From contig NZ_JBAJIJ010000001.1 of assembly GCF_036867135.1 (NCBI RefSeq), positions 1,116,001-1,180,000 on the forward strand: DNA of 64,000 bases, in the 5' to 3' direction. Positions 43,824 through 53,103 of this stretch are shown here, in pieces. A program made the position numbers and the translations under genes. The DNA comes from Aeromicrobium sp. Sec7.5 (GTDB lineage Bacteria; Actinomycetota; Actinomycetes; Propionibacteriales; Nocardioidaceae). The notes under the pieces were generated by a model, which saw nothing but the letters and a program-made list of their open reading frames with translations, had not been told where the DNA came from and ran no database searches. The stretch's first letter is position 1. Each line of letters opens with the position of its first letter.

Positions 43824-44915
43824 ATGGATCTGCTCCACTCGCCCCTGCACGATCGTCACGTCGCCCTCGGCGCGAAGTTCGCCGAGTTCGGCGGCTGGGA
43901 GATGCCCCTGGAGTACTCCGGCGTCGTCAGCGAGCACACGGCCGTGCGCGAGGCCGTGGGCGTGTTCGACGTCAGCCACCTGGGCAAGGCCGTGGTGCGC
44001 GGCACCGGGGCCGCCGAGTTCGTCAACCGCTGCCTGACGGCCGACCTCGACCGGATCGCGCCCGGCAAGGCGCAGTACTCGCTCTGCTGCGACGACGACG
44101 GCGGCACGATCGACGACCTCATCGTGTACCTGCGCAGCTCGTTCGAGGTCTTCCTGATCCCCAACGCCGCCAACACCGCGGCGGTCGTCGCCCGGCTCCA
44201 GGCCGCCGCGCCGGCAGGCATCGAGGTCGTCGACCAGCACCGCGAGCTCGCGGTCATCGCCGTCCAGGGCCCGCGGAGCGACGAGGTGCTCGCGGCGCTC
44301 GGCCTCCCGAGCGACCACACGTACATGTCGTTCGAGCCCGGCGCGGTCGACGGCCACGAGTTCACGGTGTGCCGCACGGGCTACACGGGGGAGCGGGGCT
44401 ACGAGCTCGTCGTCCCCGTGGCCGGTGCCGTCGCGGTGTGGGACGCGGTCCTCGCCGCGGGCGAGCCGCACGGCATCGCGCCCGCCGGCCTCGGCGCCCG
44501 CGACACGCTCCGCACCGAGATGGGCTACCCGCTGCACGGGCACGAGCTCTCGACCGAGATCAGCCCGGTCATGGCCCGCACCGGCTGGGCCGTGGGCTGG
44601 AACAAGCCCGAGTTCTGGGGCAAGGCCGCCCTGGAACAGCAGCGCAGCGAGAAGACCGTCCGCACCCTGCGGGCCCTCCGCGCCGACGGCCGCGGCATCC
44701 CCCGACCGGGCATGGTCGTGCGCGACGTCGACGGCTCGGCGATCGGCGAGATCACCTCCGGCACGTTCTCGCCGACGCTGCGCCAGGGAATCGGCCTGGC
44801 CCTGCTCGACCCCGGTGTGCCGGAAGGCGCCCAGGTCACGGTCGACGTGCGCAAGCGTTCCGAGGCGTTCACGGTGGTCAAGCCCCCGTTCGTCAGCCCC
44901 TCGACCAGCAGCTGA
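43824..44915 (+). CDS. gcvT: Glycine cleavage system T protein (aminomethyltransferase)
   Basis: 363 residues. Releases ammonia from the aminomethyl-lipoyl H protein and passes the methylene to tetrahydrofolate. [40 protein letters not shown] (folate site) and [20 protein letters not shown] are family landmarks, and [20 protein letters not shown] is in the C-terminal domain. Other gcv genes are not nearby. Counterpart of Rv2211c. H protein lipoylation depends on LipA/LipB encoded in this window. Confidence 0.94.
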   Translation: MDLLHSPLHDRHVALGAKFAEFGGWEMPLEYSGVVSEHTAVREAVGVFDVSHLGKAVVRGTGAAEFVNRCLTADLDRIAPGKAQYSLCCDDDGGTIDDLIVYLRSSFEVFLIPNAANTAAVVARLQAAAPAGIEVVDQHRELAVIAVQGPRSDEVLAALGLPSDHTYMSFEPGAVDGHEFTVCRTGYTGERGYELVVPVAGAVAVWDAVLAAGEPHGIAPAGLGARDTLRTEMGYPLHGHELSTEISPVMARTGWAVGWNKPEFWGKAALEQQRSEKTVRTLRALRADGRGIPRPGMVVRDVDGSAIGEITSGTFSPTLRQGIGLALLDPGVPEGAQVTVDVRKRSEAFTVVKPPFVSPSTSS

Positions 44916-44949
44916 ACCCCCACCACCCCACCGACATCGGGAGATCGAC

Positions 44950-45144
44950 ATGACCTGGACCTGGAAGTACGAGGACGCCGACGGCACCGAGGTCGGCACC
45001 TCGGCCCCCTTCGAGGCCCGCGGCGACGCGGAGTCGTGGATCGGCGAGGCGTTCGGCGAGCTCGCCGACGACGGCGTCGCCCAGGTGCGGCTGTTCGAGG
45101 GCGAGAAGGAGATCTACGGCCCGATGTCGCTCAGCCCCGAGTGA
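44950..45144 (+). CDS. Small conserved acidic protein
   Basis: 64 residues: MTWTWKYEDADGTEVG, DAESWIGEAFGELADDGVA, then FEGEKEIYGPMSLSPE. GGGAG lies about 7 nt before the ATG. It is 34 bp after gcvT and probably co-transcribed. I know similar small actinobacterial proteins with this MTWTW-YED opening, but no function. Soluble, no Cys. Confidence 0.75.
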   Translation: MTWTWKYEDADGTEVGTSAPFEARGDAESWIGEAFGELADDGVAQVRLFEGEKEIYGPMSLSPE

Positions 45145-45183
45145 TCGGCCGCCGCAGAGCCGCGGGATGCGGGCGGAGCCCCG

Positions 45184-45296
45184 CCCCTTGAGGTGCGACG
45201 AGGAACGAGGAGCCTCGAAAGGGGTACCTCAGCCCGCCGCGTGACGGTGGTTTCGAGGCTCGCGCGCTGGCGCGCACTCGCACCTCAACCAGCGGG
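45184..45296. repeat. REP-like palindrome, copy 3 with inverted partner
   Basis: 45184-45224 reads CCCCTTGAGGTGCGACGAGG then GAGCCTCGAAAGGGG, an inverted version of the unit; 45249-45296 is the plus-oriented unit GGTTTCGAGGCTCGCGCG ... CGCACCTCAACCAGCGGG. Located between convergent gene ends. Confidence 0.75.
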
Positions 45297-45326
45297 TGGG
45301 GCGAGCTGGTCAGCCAGCGGGAGCCG

Positions 45327-45896
45327 TCAGTAGCGTGACTTGAAGGGCTCGCCGCGCTTGATCGCGGGCTTCGGCAGGCGCAGGCGACGGATCTGGCTGC
45401 TGCGAAGCACCGCGTAGGACGTCGTGCCCTTGAACGAGGCGACGTCGGGGAACTGCTCGCGCATGCCCTTCTTGAGGCTGCGGACGAGCAGCACCTCGTC
45501 GAACAGGGTGGCGACGATCGTGAACGACCAGAGCAGGCTCACGATCGTGGCCGTGGCACGCGCGTTGAGGAACTGCGGGCCGAAGATGTTGAACAGCAGC
45601 ATGAACACCAGGGTCGGGAGCAGGAACTCCGCGATGTTGTGACGACGGTCGACGTGGTCGCGCACGTACGCCTTGACCGGACCCTGGTCGCGCGGGGGGA
45701 GGTAGTCGCCCCGGCCCGAGTTGAGCGCCTCGCGCTGCTTGGTGCGGATCTCCTGGCGTCGCCGACGGTCCTGCTCGGCGCGCTGCTTGCGCGTCAGGGC
45801 GGGGCGGCGCTCCTGGCGACGGGCGGCCTCGGCCTCCTTGCGGCTCGGCGTGGGCCGGTTCTTGCGCTCGGGCGGGGGCGTCTGCTCGTCGGTCAC
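45327..45896 (-). CDS. DUF3043 family membrane protein
   Basis: 189 residues. A highly charged N-terminal half (RKEAEAARRQERRPALTRKQ, RRRRQEIRTKQREAL), then YVRDHVDRRHNIAEFLLPTL, and two membrane helices (about 98-118 and 125-147). Counterpart of Rv2206. Function unknown. GTG start at 45896, 6 nt behind a TAGGGT box. Confidence 0.88.
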   Translation of the reverse strand: MTDEQTPPPERKNRPTPSRKEAEAARRQERRPALTRKQRAEQDRRRRQEIRTKQREALNSGRGDYLPPRDQGPVKAYVRDHVDRRHNIAEFLLPTLVFMLLFNIFGPQFLNARATATIVSLLWSFTIVATLFDEVLLVRSLKKGMREQFPDVASFKGTTSYAVLRSSQIRRLRLPKPAIKRGEPFKSRY

Positions 45897-45902
45897 GGCG
45901 TC

Positions 45903-45908
45903 ACCCTA
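45903..45908 (-). promoter_or_regulatory. -10 box, leaderless DUF3043 gene
   Basis: Minus strand TAGGGT ends 6 nt before the GTG at 45896. Confidence 0.65.
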
Positions 45909-45964
45909 TCGAGCGGGCCCCATGGGCCGGTCGAGGCGTCACGCGGGAACTTCCGCGGGCCCCG

Positions 45965-45970
45965 TACGCT
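45965..45970 (+). promoter_or_regulatory. -10 box, leaderless pspA
   Basis: TACGCT ends 6 nt before the ATG at 45977. Confidence 0.65.
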
Positions 45971-45976
45971 GCTGGC

Positions 45977-46648
45977 ATGGGGCTGTGGGACCGGATGCGC
46001 GGTATCGCCCGCTCACGTCGCGACACCGGCGACGCGGGCTGGAGCGAGCGCATGGACACGACCGTCCGTGACCAGCAGGCCACGCTCGCGCAGCTGCGTC
46101 GGGCCCTGGCCGACCTCTCCACCAACCGTCGCCGCGTCGAGTTCCAGCTGAAGAAGCTCCAGCAGCAGGCCGCCCAGCTCGACGCCACCGCCCAAGAGCG
46201 CGTCACCGCGGGCGACGACGAGGGCGCGCGATCGGCCCTGACCCGCAAGGTCACGACCGACCGGGCGATCGCCGACCTCACCGACCGCCACGCCACGTTG
46301 CTGGCCGACGAACGTCGCCTCACCGGCACCGCCGACGAGGTCCAGACCCAGATCGAGGACTTCCGCATCCGCAAGGACACCCTCGTGGCCCGCGAGTCCG
46401 CCGCCACGGCGAAGACCGAGATGCACCGCATCAATCGCGACCACGGGGCGATCGCCGGCGACCTCGACGACGTCGAGCGCCACACGCGCGAGGCCGAGGC
46501 CACGGCGGCGGCGTACGACGAGCTCGCCGATCCCACCGACGCCGCGAGCTGGGACCGTGCCTTCGAGGGCGGGTCCGTGGAGGCCGGCGCCCCACCGCAG
46601 ACGCTCGAGGAAGGTGGCACCCGTGGCCCGAAGTCGCTTCCGGAGTGA
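45977..46648 (+). CDS. pspA: PspA/IM30 family envelope-stress protein
   Basis: 223 residues, almost all alpha-helical coiled coil (about 25-180): QQATLAQLRRALADLSTNRR and FQLKKLQQQAAQLDATAQER, as in PspA/Vipp1. It lacks a clear N-terminal amphipathic helix, but the first 20 residues (MGLWDRMRGIARSRRD) are short and basic. Such proteins bind damaged inner membrane. The next gene starts 26 bp before its stop, so translation is coupled with HtpX. First gene of a three-gene unit. Confidence 0.85.
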   Translation: MGLWDRMRGIARSRRDTGDAGWSERMDTTVRDQQATLAQLRRALADLSTNRRRVEFQLKKLQQQAAQLDATAQERVTAGDDEGARSALTRKVTTDRAIADLTDRHATLLADERRLTGTADEVQTQIEDFRIRKDTLVARESAATAKTEMHRINRDHGAIAGDLDDVERHTREAEATAAAYDELADPTDAASWDRAFEGGSVEAGAPPQTLEEGGTRGPKSLPE

Positions 46649-47534
46649 TCGGGGCCTGACCCTGCGGATGGGCGGCGTCAGCTTCGCGCTGGGTCTGCTC
46701 TACGTCGCGTTCGGCGCCGTGCTGATCTCGGTGTTCTTCAACGGCGGCGGCGTCGGCGGCGGAGTCATCGCGCTCGCCATCGTGCTCGGCATGGCCTGGA
46801 GCCAGTGGTACTTCTCCGACACGCTCGCGCTGAAGTCGATGCGCGCCAAGGTCGTCGAGCCGCACCAGGCACCCGAGCTGCACGCCATGATCGACCGACT
46901 CTGCGCCCTGGCCGACATGCCGAAGCCGCGCGTCGCCGTCGCCGAGACCGACATCCCCAACGCGTTCGCCACGGGCCGCACCCCGAGCCACTCGGCGGTC
47001 TGCGTCACGACCGGGATCCTGCAGCGCCTCACGGCCGAGGAGCTCGAGGGCGTCCTGGCCCACGAGCTCGCCCACGTCGCCAACCGCGACGTCACCGTCA
47101 TGACCGTGGCGTCGACCCTCGGCCTGCTGGCCGGTTTCATCACCCGGTGGGGCATGTACCTCGGGATGGGGCGGTCGCGCGACCGCAACGGCGCGGTCGG
47201 CTTCCTCATCGTCTTCCTGGTCAGCATCGTGGTCTACGCGATCAGCTTCGTGCTGACCCGCTCGCTCTCGCGCTACCGCGAGCTCAGCGCCGACCGCTCG
47301 GGCGCCTACATCACGGGCAAGCCGTCGCAGCTCGCCTCGGCCCTCAGCAAGATCTCCGGCGACATGGCCCGCATCCCGTCCAAGGACCTGCGCGACACCG
47401 GGGCCGTCAGCGCCTTCTTCTTCGCGCCGGCGCTCAACCGCGACTCGGTCTCCGCGATGTTCTCGACGCACCCGCCGCTGGAGAAGCGCATCGCCCAGCT
47501 GCAGCAGATCTCCCGAGAGCTGGGGGAGCACTGA
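46623..47534 (+). CDS. htpX: HtpX-family membrane zinc metalloprotease
   Basis: 303 residues. Two N-terminal helices (about 14-57), then the zinc site HELAHVANRD (HExxH) with the third ligand Glu in RELSADRSG, and two more helices. HtpX degrades misfolded membrane proteins. The GTG at 46623 has GGAAGG upstream and lies within the end of pspA; the stop overlaps the next gene's ATG by one base (TGATG). Confidence 0.9.
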   Translation: MARSRFRSDRGLTLRMGGVSFALGLLYVAFGAVLISVFFNGGGVGGGVIALAIVLGMAWSQWYFSDTLALKSMRAKVVEPHQAPELHAMIDRLCALADMPKPRVAVAETDIPNAFATGRTPSHSAVCVTTGILQRLTAEELEGVLAHELAHVANRDVTVMTVASTLGLLAGFITRWGMYLGMGRSRDRNGAVGFLIVFLVSIVVYAISFVLTRSLSRYRELSADRSGAYITGKPSQLASALSKISGDMARIPSKDLRDTGAVSAFFFAPALNRDSVSAMFSTHPPLEKRIAQLQQISRELGEH

Positions 47535-48100
47535 TGGGCTTCCTCGACTCCCTGCTCGGCCGCAGCAAGCCGCCGCAGGCCGATCTCGACATCCTGTTCC
47601 AGGTGCCGCAGGCCGTCATCTCGCTCGAGACCCAGGGATTCACGTTCACCGGCACCGGCGGCGTGTGCTTCCGCGACGTCGAGGGCAATGCCGACAACGT
47701 GTCGATCGACGAGGCCGAGCAGCTGGTGCGACTCGACGGCAGCGCCACGGTCGAGCGTTCCGACGACGCGTTCGGGTTCCACTGGATCACCGTGACCCGT
47801 CCAGGCGACGCCCCGGGCCTGTGCACCGACCTCCACGCGGTCAACTCCGGTCTCGACCAGGCCGGGTTCGGCAGCTCGCTGCTGTGCTCGACGGTCGTCT
47901 TCACGACACCGGCCGGAGGGCGCCTGGGTCTGGTCTACCTGTTCAAGCGCGGCACGTTCTACCCGTTCGCGCCGAGCGGCGCCCAGCAGCGCGACAACGC
48001 CCTCGAGCTCCAGGTGCGCGGCATCGTCGGCCACGACGTCCCGGTCGAGGCCGACCTGACCCGCTGGCTCGCCCTGTGGGGCGCCCCGCACCTGGCGTGA
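47534..48100 (+). CDS. pspAB: PspA-associated protein PspAB
   Basis: 188 residues, soluble. MGFLDSLLGRSKPPQADLD at the N-terminus, LVYLFKRGTFYPFAPSGAQQ and RDNALELQVRG in the C-terminal half are typical of PspAB. In actinobacteria this protein is found next to PspA and HtpX, as here. The molecular role is not known. Translationally coupled to htpX. Confidence 0.82.
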   Translation: MGFLDSLLGRSKPPQADLDILFQVPQAVISLETQGFTFTGTGGVCFRDVEGNADNVSIDEAEQLVRLDGSATVERSDDAFGFHWITVTRPGDAPGLCTDLHAVNSGLDQAGFGSSLLCSTVVFTTPAGGRLGLVYLFKRGTFYPFAPSGAQQRDNALELQVRGIVGHDVPVEADLTRWLALWGAPHLA

Positions 48101-48129
48101 GCCCCCTGTCGTGGGTCCGGGCCTCCTTG

Positions 48130-48135
48130 TAGGTT
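48130..48135 (+). promoter_or_regulatory. -10 box, leaderless aminotransferase gene
   Basis: TAGGTT ends 7 nt before the GTG at 48143. Confidence 0.65.
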
Positions 48136-48142
48136 GAGTGAC

Positions 48143-49411
48143 GTGAGCCTCACGTCCCTGACGACCGACGAGCTGTCCGCCTTCAAGACCGACCAGGAGA
48201 CCGCCTACGCGGCCCTGGGGTCGGCCGGGCTCAAGCTCGACATCACGCGCGGCAAGCCCTCGCCCGAGCAGCTCGACCTCGCGTCGGACCTGCTGACACT
48301 GCCGGGCGCCGACTACCGCGCCGCCGACGGCACCGACACCCGCAACTACGGCGGACTCCAGGGGCTGGCGGAGCTGCGCGGCATCTTCGCGGAGCTCCTC
48401 GGCCTGCCGGTCGAGCAGCTGCTGGCGGCCGACAACGCCAGCCTGTCGCTCATGCACGACACGCTGACGTTCGCGCTGCTGCACGGCACGCCGGAGTCGC
48501 CCACGCCGTGGGTCGGCCAGGACATCGCGTTCCTGTGCCCGTCGCCGGGGTACGACCGCCACTTCGCGCTGGCCGAGCACCTCGGCTTCCGCCTGATCCC
48601 CATCGACCTCCACGAGGACGGCCCCGACGTCGAGCAGGTGCGCCAGCACGCCGCCGACCCGGCGGTCAAGGGCATCTGGATCGTGCCCACGTACGCCAAC
48701 CCGTCCGGCGCCGTCGTCAGCGAGGCGGTCGCCGCCGAGCTGGCCTCCATCGAGACCGGCGCCCCCGACTTCCGCATCTACTGGGACAACGCGTACGCGG
48801 TGCACCACCTCACCGATGAGCGCGTCAAGACGCCCGACATCGTCGGTCTGTCCTCGGCCGCGGGCCACCCGAACCGGCCGCTCGTGTTCGCCTCGACCTC
48901 CAAGATCACCTTCGCCGGATCCGGAGTCTCGTTCCTCGGCGGATCGCCGGAGAACATCGCCTGGTACCTGAAGCACGTCGCGGTCCGCACGATCGGGCCC
49001 GACAAGGTCAACCAGCTCCGGCACGCGCGCCTGCTGCGCGACGCCGACGGCGTGCTGGCGCTGATGGACCAGCACCGGCAGATCCTCGCGCCGAAGTTCG
49101 CGATCGTGGAGCGGGTGCTCACCGAGCGTCTCGCCGCTCACGACGTCGCCACCTGGACGCAGCCCCGCGGCGGCTACTTCGTGAGCCTCGACGTGACCGA
49201 CGGCACCGCCAACCGCGTCGTCCAGCTCGCGAAGGACATCGGACTGGCCCTGACGCCGGCCGGCTCCTCGTTCCCCTACAAGTCCGACCCCCGCGACCGC
49301 AACATCCGCATCGCGCCGTCGTTCCCGTCGCTCACCGATCTCGAGGCCGCGATGGAGGCGCTCGCGACGTGCGTGCTGCTCGCCGCCGCCGAGAAGACCC
49401 TGACCGCGTGA
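48143..49411 (+). CDS. PLP-dependent aminotransferase class I/II (MocR-type aspartate aminotransferase, PF12897)
   Basis: 422 residues. LDITRGKPSPEQLDLASDLL and DTRNYGGLQGLAELRGIFAE are the N-terminal landmarks; NASLSLMHDT binds the cofactor phosphate region; the PLP Lys is in FASTSKITFAGSGVSF; and RNIRIAPSFPS carries the substrate Arg. Relatives use aspartate and 2-oxoglutarate. GTG 48143 is chosen because the -10 box ends 7 nt before it; a TTG nine bases earlier is not supported. Confidence 0.9.
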   Translation: MSLTSLTTDELSAFKTDQETAYAALGSAGLKLDITRGKPSPEQLDLASDLLTLPGADYRAADGTDTRNYGGLQGLAELRGIFAELLGLPVEQLLAADNASLSLMHDTLTFALLHGTPESPTPWVGQDIAFLCPSPGYDRHFALAEHLGFRLIPIDLHEDGPDVEQVRQHAADPAVKGIWIVPTYANPSGAVVSEAVAAELASIETGAPDFRIYWDNAYAVHHLTDERVKTPDIVGLSSAAGHPNRPLVFASTSKITFAGSGVSFLGGSPENIAWYLKHVAVRTIGPDKVNQLRHARLLRDADGVLALMDQHRQILAPKFAIVERVLTERLAAHDVATWTQPRGGYFVSLDVTDGTANRVVQLAKDIGLALTPAGSSFPYKSDPRDRNIRIAPSFPSLTDLEAAMEALATCVLLAAAEKTLTA

Positions 49412-49440
49412 CGCGGTCGGCCTGACGTGATCGTCCCCGG

Positions 49441-50565
49441 GTGAGGGTCCTCGTCGCGCCCGACAAGTTCGCGGGAACCCTGAGCGCCGCCGAGGCCGCG
49501 GCGGCGATCGCCGAGGGCTGGAACCGGCACGCGCCGGCCGACGTCGTCACGTGCCTGCCCGTCGCCGACGGCGGCCCCGGCTTCTCCGGCGTCCTGGCAG
49601 AGGCCCTCGGGGGCCGCGTCGAGGCCGTGACGGTACGAGGTCCGCTCGGGACGCCGGTCACGGTGGATCTCGTGGTGACCGAGTCCGACCAGGGTGTGGT
49701 CACGGTGCACGTCGAGTCGGCCCAGGCCTGCGGCCACGACCTCGAGCCCGAGGTGGCGCCCCTGCGCGCCTGCAGCGCCGGTGTGGGCGAGGCGCTGGGC
49801 GCCGCGATCGACCTGGGGGCCGACCGCGTGGTGCTCGGGCTGGGGGGCTCCGTCACGACCGACGCAGGTGCCGGGTTCCTGGCCGCGCTCGGTGCCACCG
49901 CCGACGTCGACCTGACCGGCGGGCCGGAGGCGCTCGACGGGGTCACACGGGTCGACCTCACCGCGGTGCGCGAGCGCGTGGCCGGAGTCGAGCTCGTCGC
50001 GGCGATCGACGTCCGGGCGCCGCTCCTCGGCATGTTCGGGGCGGCCCGGACCTTCGGTCCGCAGAAGGGCATGGACGACGAGCAGATCTGGCGGGTCGAC
50101 CGCCTGCTCGACGGCTTCGTCGACGCCGTCTGCGGCTCCGCTCCCTCCCAACGCCGGACGGCCGAGGTCGAGGGCGCCGGAGCGGCGGGCGGCCTCGGGT
50201 TCGCACTCGCCGTCCTGGGCGCCGTGCTGGTACCCGGCACGCAGGTCGTGTTGGACGCGATCGGCATCGACGCCCACGTCGCCGCCGCCGACCTCGTCGT
50301 GACGGGGGAGGGGGCCTACGACATCACGTCGCGGTCGGGCAAGACCGTCTTCGGGGTCGCGGAGGCTGCCGCCCGTCAGGCGCGGCCGTGCATCGTGCTG
50401 GCGGGCCGCGTAGACGTGGGAGCCCGCGAGATGCGAGCCATGGGTGTCGAGTCCGCCTATGCGGTCGTCGACGTCGTGGGGGAGGCGGCGGCGGTCAGCG
50501 ACGCGGCCACCCACCTGGCGTCGCTCGCCGAGCGGGTCGCCCGCACGTGGTCGCCCGCGTCCTGA
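49441..50565 (+). CDS. Glycerate kinase
   Basis: 374 residues. VLVAPDKFAGTLSAAEAA at the N-terminus, PVADGGPGFS, LGLGGSVTTDAGAGFLAALG and GEGAYDITSRSGKTVFGVA are the GlxK-type (PF02595) motifs. It phosphorylates D-glycerate with ATP. Counterpart of Rv2205c. A GTG at 49441 begins the frame; it lies 29 bp after the aminotransferase, so co-transcription is possible. Confidence 0.9.
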   Translation: MRVLVAPDKFAGTLSAAEAAAAIAEGWNRHAPADVVTCLPVADGGPGFSGVLAEALGGRVEAVTVRGPLGTPVTVDLVVTESDQGVVTVHVESAQACGHDLEPEVAPLRACSAGVGEALGAAIDLGADRVVLGLGGSVTTDAGAGFLAALGATADVDLTGGPEALDGVTRVDLTAVRERVAGVELVAAIDVRAPLLGMFGAARTFGPQKGMDDEQIWRVDRLLDGFVDAVCGSAPSQRRTAEVEGAGAAGGLGFALAVLGAVLVPGTQVVLDAIGIDAHVAAADLVVTGEGAYDITSRSGKTVFGVAEAAARQARPCIVLAGRVDVGAREMRAMGVESAYAVVDVVGEAAAVSDAATHLASLAERVARTWSPAS

Positions 50566-50658
50566 GGTTCGGCGCGTACGATGGACGGGAGCGGGAACAG
50601 AATCGTGCGAGGCGCGGTTGACCCGATCAACACCTCGAACCCGACCGCAGGAGATGAC

Positions 50659-51033
50659 ATGACTGTCGAGAGCAGCACCGACGTCGAGATCCAGTCCAGC
50701 CCGCCGGCCGACGGCATCACGCTCTCGTCGGTCGCGGCCGCCAAGGTCAAGAGCCTCCTCGAGCAGGAGGGTCGCGACGACCTCGCCCTGCGCATCGCGG
50801 TCCAGCCCGGCGGTTGCTCGGGCCTGCGCTACCAGCTCTTCTTCGACGAGCGCACGCTCGACGGCGACGAGATCCGCGACTTCGACGGCGTCAACGTCGT
50901 CGTCGACCGCATGAGCCTGCCGTACCTGCACGGTGCCACGATCGACTTCGTGGACACCATCGAGAAGCAGGGCTTCACGATCGACAACCCCATGGCCACG
51001 GGCTCGTGCGCCTGCGGCGACTCCTTCCACTAG
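50659..51033 (+). CDS. erpA: HesB/IscA-type iron-sulfur insertion protein
   Basis: 124 residues. A-type carrier with three conserved Cys: PGGCSGLRYQ and SCACGDSF. It hands [4Fe-4S] clusters to apo-enzymes. Counterpart of Rv2204c. CAGGAG about 5 nt before the ATG at 50659 fixes the start; a TACGAT at 50576 suggests a transcript start near 50588 and a leader of about 70 nt. Lipoyl synthase (LipA) and bc1 Rieske proteins in the window are possible clients. Confidence 0.9.
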   Translation: MTVESSTDVEIQSSPPADGITLSSVAAAKVKSLLEQEGRDDLALRIAVQPGGCSGLRYQLFFDERTLDGDEIRDFDGVNVVVDRMSLPYLHGATIDFVDTIEKQGFTIDNPMATGSCACGDSFH

Positions 51034-51057
51034 TCACACCAGCTGCTCCGCAGCACA

Positions 51058-51093
51058 GGCTCCCCGCACCACCCACCGGTGGTGCGGGGAGCC
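51058..51093 (+). terminator. Rho-independent-type hairpin after erpA
   Basis: GGCTCCCCGCACCACC (51058-51073) pairs perfectly with GGTGGTGCGGGGAGCC (51078-51093), a 16-bp stem, followed by TTCTGCG. Confidence 0.8.
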
Positions 51094-51179
51094 TTCTGCG
51101 TGGCGGGGTCCTGACATCCGCGGGTGGTGGCCTCACCGACATGCTCCGGGTACCGGTCTGCAGCGCCGGCAAGACCGTC

Positions 51180-51185
51180 TAGGCT
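51180..51185 (+). promoter_or_regulatory. -10 box, leaderless adoK
   Basis: TAGGCT ends 6 nt before the ATG at 51192. Confidence 0.65.
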
Positions 51186-51191
51186 CGCCCC

Positions 51192-52187
51192 ATGCATCTC
51201 GCCATCGCCGGTTCGATCGCCGCCGACCACCTGCAGACCTTCGCCGGACGCTTCTCGGACTCCCTGGTCCCTGACCAGCTCGACAAGCTGTCCGTCTCGT
51301 TCCTGGTGCAGGACCTCGACATCCGCCGCGGTGGCTGCGCCGGCAACATCAGCTTCGCCCTGGCGAACCTGGGCCAGCGCCCGACGCTCGTGGCCGCGGT
51401 GGGTCGCGACTTCGCCGAGCAGGGCTACCAGGCCTGGCTCGAGAAGGCCGGCGTCGACTGCTCGCGCATCCACGTCTCGCCGTCGCTGCACACCGCGCTG
51501 TGCACCATCACGACCGACGAGGCGCACGCCCAGATCGTGACGTTCTACCCCGGCGCCATGGCCGAGGCCGGCACGATCGACGTCGCCGCGCTCCACGCGG
51601 AGGCTCCCGTCGACCTGCTGCTCATCGGACCCGACGACCCGGGTGCGATGCTGCGCCACACGCAGGCAGCCCGGGAGATCGGCCTGCCCTTCGCCGCCGA
51701 CCCGTCGCAGCAGCTCGCGTGGGCCGACGGTGACCTCATCCGCCAGCTCATCGAGGGCGCCGCGTACCTGTTCACCAACGACTACGAGGCCGCCCTCGTC
51801 GAGCAGAAGACCGGATGGTCCGCCGACGAGGTCAAGGCCGCCGTGGGCGTGCAGGTCATCACGCGAGGCAAGGACGGCGTCACCGTGATCGACGCCGACG
51901 GCACCCGCCTCGAGGTCTCCGCGATCCCGGACGTCGTGGCCGTCGACCCCACGGGTGTCGGCGACAGCTTCCGCGGCGGATTCCTCGCCGGCCTCGCCGC
52001 CGGCCTCGACCTCGAGACGTGTGCGCAGATCGGCAGCACCATCGCCGCCAGCGTCGTCGAGACCACCGGCACGCAGGAGTACACGCTCGACGGGGAGGCC
52101 TTCCTGGCCCGCCTGGCAGGCGCGTACGGTGATGCTGCGGCCGAGCGTGTCGGTGGCGCCCTGATGATCTCCGACAACCTGTCGTAG
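51192..52187 (+). CDS. adoK: PfkB-family kinase, adenosine kinase (AdoK)-like
   Basis: 331 residues. RGGCAGNISFALANLGQRPT is PfkB signature 1; DPTGVGDSFRGGFLAG is signature 2 with the catalytic Asp in GVGD. The N-terminus MHLAIAGSIAADHLQTFAGR and DLDIRRGG lid match mycobacterial AdoK (Rv2202c), which phosphorylates adenosine and lies at the same place, two genes from ctaC. I rely on synteny for substrate; fructose or ribose remain possible. Confidence 0.8.
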   Translation: MHLAIAGSIAADHLQTFAGRFSDSLVPDQLDKLSVSFLVQDLDIRRGGCAGNISFALANLGQRPTLVAAVGRDFAEQGYQAWLEKAGVDCSRIHVSPSLHTALCTITTDEAHAQIVTFYPGAMAEAGTIDVAALHAEAPVDLLLIGPDDPGAMLRHTQAAREIGLPFAADPSQQLAWADGDLIRQLIEGAAYLFTNDYEAALVEQKTGWSADEVKAAVGVQVITRGKDGVTVIDADGTRLEVSAIPDVVAVDPTGVGDSFRGGFLAGLAAGLDLETCAQIGSTIAASVVETTGTQEYTLDGEAFLARLAGAYGDAAAERVGGALMISDNLS

Positions 52188-52275
52188 ATAGGATGTACTT
52201 ATCTGCTGACGGCGGGCGCGCTGGAGTACTGTGCACCTGTCATCACGTGACGATCTTGAACCAGAAAGGCGCCCC

Positions 52276-53103
52276 GTGGGTCGATTGAAGTTGGCGATTC
52301 TCGCCCTTGCAGCGGTCGTGTTGAGCGGCTGCTCTCCTGTCGACGACTCCGACATCAAGCGCTTGGCGCTCCCGGTGGCCGGAAGCGATCGCACCCAGTA
52401 CGTCTGGGACCTCTGGCTCGGCGCCTGGATCGCCACGGCCGTCACCTTCGTGCTGGTCTTCGGCCTGCTGGTGTGGTGCATGGTGCGCTACCGCCGACGC
52501 AGCGACGACGAGATCCCCGTGCAGGTCCGTTACAACCTCCCGATCGAGGCGCTGTACACCTTCGCGCCCGTCATCATCGTCGCGGTCTTCTTCTTCCACA
52601 CCGTGACCGCCCAGAACGCGATCCTCGAGAAGGTCGACGAGCCGGACCACACGATCGAGGTCGTCGGCTCCAAGTGGCAGTGGGCCTTCAACTACCTCGA
52701 CGAGGACACCACGGCGGGCGAGGACGTCTACGACTTCGGCACCCCCGAGAACCCGGCCGAGCTGTGGCTCGCCGTCGACGAGTCTGTGCGCTTCGACCTC
52801 AAGTCGCCCGACGTCATCCACTCGTTCTGGATCCCCGAGTTCTACTTCAAGATGGACGTCGTGCCGGGCAAGGTGAACTCCTTCGACGTCACGCCGACGC
52901 GCGAGGGCACCTTCACCGGTCGCTGCGCCGAGCTGTGCGGCCTCTATCACTCACGCATGATCTTCAAGGTCAACGTGGTCTCCCGCGCCGAGTACGACGC
53001 GCACCTCGAGTCGCTCCAGAGTGATGGCAACATCGGTCGACCGACCGGTGCCGAGGAAGCCGACAAGATCGCCGGTCTGGATCCCGAAGGAGCCGAGGAC
53101 TGA
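52276..53103 (+). CDS. ctaC: Cytochrome c oxidase subunit II (lipoprotein)
   Basis: 275 residues. Lipobox VVLSGC (Cys18), two membrane helices (about 47-70 and 95-115) and the CuA domain: H in [10 protein letters not shown], then [12 protein letters not shown] (C-x3-C-x3-H-x2-M). Receives electrons from cytochrome c or the bc1 complex. The GTG at 52276 has AGAAAGG 5 nt upstream. Overlaps ctaD by one base. TACTGT at 52226-52231 may be its -10 box. Confidence 0.94.
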   Translation: MGRLKLAILALAAVVLSGCSPVDDSDIKRLALPVAGSDRTQYVWDLWLGAWIATAVTFVLVFGLLVWCMVRYRRRSDDEIPVQVRYNLPIEALYTFAPVIIVAVFFFHTVTAQNAILEKVDEPDHTIEVVGSKWQWAFNYLDEDTTAGEDVYDFGTPENPAELWLAVDESVRFDLKSPDVIHSFWIPEFYFKMDVVPGKVNSFDVTPTREGTFTGRCAELCGLYHSRMIFKVNVVSRAEYDAHLESLQSDGNIGRPTGAEEADKIAGLDPEGAED

